Assembly (NCBI GenBank): GCA_026417715.1
Contig: JAOACU010000035.1
Coordinates: 1 to 15,199 of the forward strand
Length of the DNA stretch: 15,199 nt
Direction of reading: 5' to 3'
Origin: Anaerolineae bacterium
GTDB lineage: Bacteria; Chloroflexota; Anaerolineae; UBA4142
The first letter of the stretch is position 1; the number at the start of each line of letters is the position of its first letter. Shown piece after piece: positions 12,128-15,199 of the stretch. The translations under genes and the position numbers were made by a program. The notes under the pieces were generated by a model, which was not told the DNA's origin, searched no databases, and saw only the letters and a program-made list of their open reading frames with translations.

Positions 12128-15100
12128 TCATACCATCGCCATATAACACACGACCGTGAGATCGTTCTCGGTGAGTTCGGGAATTTCGGGACGCGCGGTT
12201 TTGGTGATGGGGTTGTCACGCGCAAAGTTTTCCAATGCCGTCAGCAAAGTCTCAGGGTGATCACGCGTTTGATTCCAAATCTTGCGTAACTTGCGCAAAT
12301 ACGGTTCTGGAAGTGGATCGTTATAGTAAGCAAGTGTTGCACTCGACACATCTTGCTGACGCGTGCGTAACCAATTGACAATGTGATTTTGTGGCGATTG
12401 TAAACGCGGTAAACGCACCTTGGCTTGGCGCAAACGCGTGACGACGCGTCGTTTGGCTCGTTCGATAATCGGATAAATGTCATAGTCAGGTGGGACGATG
12501 GCTTCACCTTCAGCACAACGCACTAGTCGCATAATCTCCAAACGTCGCTCTACCCAGCGGTCGCGCATCAAATCATAGAACAGCAAAAAGTGTTGTGCGC
12601 CGCCACGCAAATGGACGAACAAGCCACGCCGACCAGCAGGCGCGCGTTTGGCTGAACCTGCCCCCAGCGGAATTTTTTCGAGACGCTCTTTACCGACCTG
12701 ATTGATAAAGTCCAACAACTCTTGCTTGAGAAAATCTCCCACGTCCAATTCCGATTCGGCTTCGAGTTCGTCGAGCACGCTTTTATCGGCTTGCGCAATC
12801 TTGCGCAACACACCAAACTCGCGCGGAGTGGGCACTTCGCCCAACACCGAAGCATCGAGCAAGCCCGCGCGATTGATGGCGTCCAAACGATCGCGCAAAC
12901 GTTCCATCAACGCAATCAGCGACTCTAGCGCATCCTCAGGGACAAAATTGTAGATGTGCACCACGTCATAGTCAGAGCCAAGACGATCCACGCGCCCCGC
13001 GCGCTGAACCATCCGTACCGGATTCCAATGCAAATCGTAGTTGATGACTGTATCGGCATCTTGCAAATTCTGCCCTTCCGAAAGCACATCGGTTGAAATC
13101 AACACGTCAATCTCGCGGTCTGTGCCTTTGATTTCGGGATGATCGTACGCTTTGGGGGCAAAGCGCATCACGCGGTCACGCCGACTATCGGCATGCACGC
13201 TACCATCGCAGACACTCAAACGCGTATGCCCGAGTCGCTGGAGAAAAACGTCATCTTCGCGCAAGTTCTTGTACACATAGCGCGCCGTGTCCTTGAAATA
13301 ACTGAACACGACGACCTTTTTGCCGCGCAACTCGATTAGGCGCGCTTTGAGTGCATCGAGTTTGTCATCTTGCGCGGCGGTGAGAGGCGCAAGTTTTTTG
13401 ATAATGTCGTCTAGCAATCGCAAATCGTGTTCAATCGCTTGGGCAATCGCGTCGAGATCGTACTGGCTAGCGTCAATTGGAGTGAGTTGCGCTAAAAGTT
13501 CGTTGACGCGTAACGTGGCTTCATCTTCCGCAGGTGGTTCGTTGCCTTCGACATCTTCATCGTCCAACAGACGGGTGAGACTTTCGAGTTTCTGAAAGTC
13601 TTTGGCAGTGAGCAACTTGCCAGCGCGCAAGTATTCGAGGAATTGGTATTGGAAACGCCGCTGGCGCTCAAAACTGATTTTGAGCGCGGCAACCGATGAT
13701 TCCAATCGCTTGAGGTAGAGGGTGCGCAGAATTTGCACCAGCGATGCCTGTCGCCCTAGTTGCCACGCGATCTCTTGGGGCACTGCCGAAAAATCGAGTC
13801 CTTGCACCTCCCACAGACGATACTGGCGCGGCACATCCTTGCGATAAAAATCCAAGAGGTAGGGTGCCAGACGCAAACCTTCGATCACGCGCGCGGCATC
13901 ATCGTACAATCCTTCGTACGTTTGTTGTAGATTGTATTGCACACTGTGCAGTTGACGCTCTGGAAAACGAACACGCTTGCCGTCAATTTCGGCGTTGGGA
14001 TAATTCTTGCGGATGAATTCGCGCGAGCGACGTACGGCAATCGTCTCCAAAACATCCGCCAACAAATCGGGATTGTCTTCGGCTTGGATGAAATGTTGTT
14101 TGAGACTCGTCAAACCCACACCCGCAAGATAATCGTCATTGTCGCGCGTCAAAAAGCGTATCTGGTGATACAAATCGAATACGCTGGTGTTGATGGGAGT
14201 AGCGGTCAGGAGCACCACTTTTTTGGACTTGCCGCGCGTGAGCAAGGTGAGAAGATTGCCAAAGCGTTGCGCGACGGGATTGCGAAAGTTGTGCGATTCA
14301 TCTACCACCACCAAATCGTAATCGTTTGGCGCGTGCGCCAGAAAATCGCTTTGGCTCACTTGTTCTTGCGACACAATGTCGGCGCGAATGTTATAGGCGC
14401 GCAGTTTGGGGTCCCACCACAAATCGCGCAGTTGCGCGGGACAAATCACCAGTGCTTTTTGGCGTAGTTGATACGCGTAATCGTCCAACAGTTTGAGGGC
14501 GAGATACGTCTTGCCGAACCCGACGGAATCGGCGATGAGAACGCCGCCGTACGTTTCCAAGATGTCTTTGGCAACGTGATAGCCATCGCGCTGAAAATCG
14601 GCAAGGGTGATGGGACTGGGACGCGCGCCATCCCCGCCAATCTCTGCGCCGAATTGATCTTTCAGGGCTTCGTAGAGACTTTTGAGGTAAATCAAAAATG
14701 GCGGATGCAGATTGACTGCACTTTCGTACAGCGCGATGAGTTGTGTTTTGTACTCTGTGCCCTCGCGCCACGCTTGATCGAACCACTCGCCAAATTCGCG
14801 CGCAATGCCCGCTTGCTTTTGCGCCATATTCAGTTCGGTGTTCTGCGTCAAGCCCGCGTGAGTAAGGTTCGATGAACCGACGATTGCCACAGTGCCAAAC
14901 GGCGCAATCCCTTCGATGATGTACGCTTTGGCGTGCATAAAGCGCGGGGTGTAGAGTTTGACGTGGACGCGTGGATCGCGCAGGAATTCGAGGAACGCGC
15001 GGATGCGTTCGTGTGCCGCGCGCGTGCCTGTGCCACTCGTGCTTTGCAAGTCGGCGTCGAGTTCCTCGGTGATGGATTGCGCGTCGGGCGTGGCGGTTGC

Positions 15101-15199
15101 GGGTGTGGGGAGCGGTTCTTTGCCTAGAAGGAGTTGCACGCGCGCCGCGCGCGTCAAACCTTCGCGCACGAGTGCAAATCCTGCCAGATTAAAATAGCC
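12128..15199 (-). CDS. PLD-nuclease/SNF2-helicase fusion protein (N terminus beyond right edge)
   Basis: The frame is open to the window edge. A GTG at 15169 is preceded by ten more in-frame codons (GYFNLAGFAL) that fit the family, so the gene is partial at its 5' end; 1023 codons are visible. Numbering from that GTG, residues 60-110 form a phospholipase-D-type half-site with His79/Lys81 (MHAKAYII) and GSSNLT (98-103). The SF2/SNF2 motor follows: Gln-type entry FQRDGYHVAKDIL (192-204), Walker A DSVGFGKT (214-221), DESH box (290-293) and TATP (322-325). In the C lobe come VVVFSYFKDTARY, DVLISTDVLSEGQNLQDAD and QRAGRVDRLGS. It is a DNA translocase coupled to a probable nuclease. Such fusions occur in restriction-like and defence loci, but this one's partners are not visible. 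The gene is single in the window and convergent with tRNA-Leu. Confidence 0.93.
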   Translation of the reverse strand, partial: GYFNLAGFALVREGLTRAARVQLLLGKEPLPTPATATPDAQSITEELDADLQSTSGTGTRAAHERIRAFLEFLRDPRVHVKLYTPRFMHAKAYIIEGIAPFGTVAIVGSSNLTHAGLTQNTELNMAQKQAGIAREFGEWFDQAWREGTEYKTQLIALYESAVNLHPPFLIYLKSLYEALKDQFGAEIGGDGARPSPITLADFQRDGYHVAKDILETYGGVLIADSVGFGKTYLALKLLDDYAYQLRQKALVICPAQLRDLWWDPKLRAYNIRADIVSQEQVSQSDFLAHAPNDYDLVVVDESHNFRNPVAQRFGNLLTLLTRGKSKKVVLLTATPINTSVFDLYHQIRFLTRDNDDYLAGVGLTSLKQHFIQAEDNPDLLADVLETIAVRRSREFIRKNYPNAEIDGKRVRFPERQLHSVQYNLQQTYEGLYDDAARVIEGLRLAPYLLDFYRKDVPRQYRLWEVQGLDFSAVPQEIAWQLGRQASLVQILRTLYLKRLESSVAALKISFERQRRFQYQFLEYLRAGKLLTAKDFQKLESLTRLLDDEDVEGNEPPAEDEATLRVNELLAQLTPIDASQYDLDAIAQAIEHDLRLLDDIIKKLAPLTAAQDDKLDALKARLIELRGKKVVVFSYFKDTARYVYKNLREDDVFLQRLGHTRLSVCDGSVHADSRRDRVMRFAPKAYDHPEIKGTDREIDVLISTDVLSEGQNLQDADTVINYDLHWNPVRMVQRAGRVDRLGSDYDVVHIYNFVPEDALESLIALMERLRDRLDAINRAGLLDASVLGEVPTPREFGVLRKIAQADKSVLDELEAESELDVGDFLKQELLDFINQVGKERLEKIPLGAGSAKRAPAGRRGLFVHLRGGAQHFLLFYDLMRDRWVERRLEIMRLVRCAEGEAIVPPDYDIYPIIERAKRRVVTRLRQAKVRLPRLQSPQNHIVNWLRTRQQDVSSATLAYYNDPLPEPYLRKLRKIWNQTRDHPETLLTALENFARDNPITKTARPEIPELTENDLTVVCYMAMV

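Noticed and set aside
15167..15169. GTG as the true start of the PLD-helicase
   Set aside because: Ten more codons upstream are open and read GYFNLAGFAL, which fits a PLD-SNF2 N-terminal region, so the gene continues beyond the window.

Overview
The window looks like part of a chromosome from a Chloroflexota bacterium, probably Anaerolineae-like. This is an inference. It rests on the Pro/Thr/Ala-rich linker after the lipobox of the solute-binding protein, the hybrid-kinase architecture with two C-terminal receiver domains, the strong GCG/CGC codon bias, and several short palindromic and AT-rich repeats of a kind I associate with environmental Chloroflexota genomes. No gene names the species.

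Positions 1-5301, all on the minus strand, form a pectin (rhamnogalacturonan) oligosaccharide uptake and breakdown operon. In transcription order it encodes an LplB/YteP-type permease, an LplC/YtcP-type permease, a lipoprotein solute-binding protein, a GH105 unsaturated rhamnogalacturonyl hydrolase and the start of a GH28 polygalacturonase-like enzyme cut by the left edge. The two hydrolases lack signal peptides, so oligosaccharides are probably imported first and cut in the cytoplasm. Short repeats occupy nearly every gap in the operon, and one AT-rich block lies inside the GH105 reading frame.

Positions 5302-8703 hold signalling genes. A receiver-domain protein (plus strand) is divergent from the pectin operon, and the two core promoters overlap. 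An 11-bp tandem repeat lies beside them. Its N-terminal part looks like an HTH segment followed by a histidine-kinase ATPase fold that has lost its catalytic residues. A membrane hybrid histidine kinase (minus strand) converges on it, and the two coding regions overlap by 77 bp at their 3' ends. They may form a signalling pair, possibly controlling the pectin operon.

Positions 8704-11518 are a housekeeping block on the plus strand: a promoter and leader with a perfect 17-bp hairpin, a calcineurin-like metallophosphoesterase, hisS (overlapping by a few bases) and a bacteriohemerythrin. A repeat-rich spacer follows, with two GC hairpins, a consensus promoter, tRNA-Leu(GAG), a terminator-like hairpin and a long four-level nested inverted repeat.

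Positions 12128-15199 (minus strand) carry a large PLD-nuclease/SNF2-helicase fusion that is open to the right edge. It is the most likely defence-related gene here, but its partners lie outside the window. I see no complete new multi-gene system. The best leads are the pseudokinase-like receiver protein with its shared promoter region, the nested repeat beside tRNA-Leu, and the PLD-helicase.
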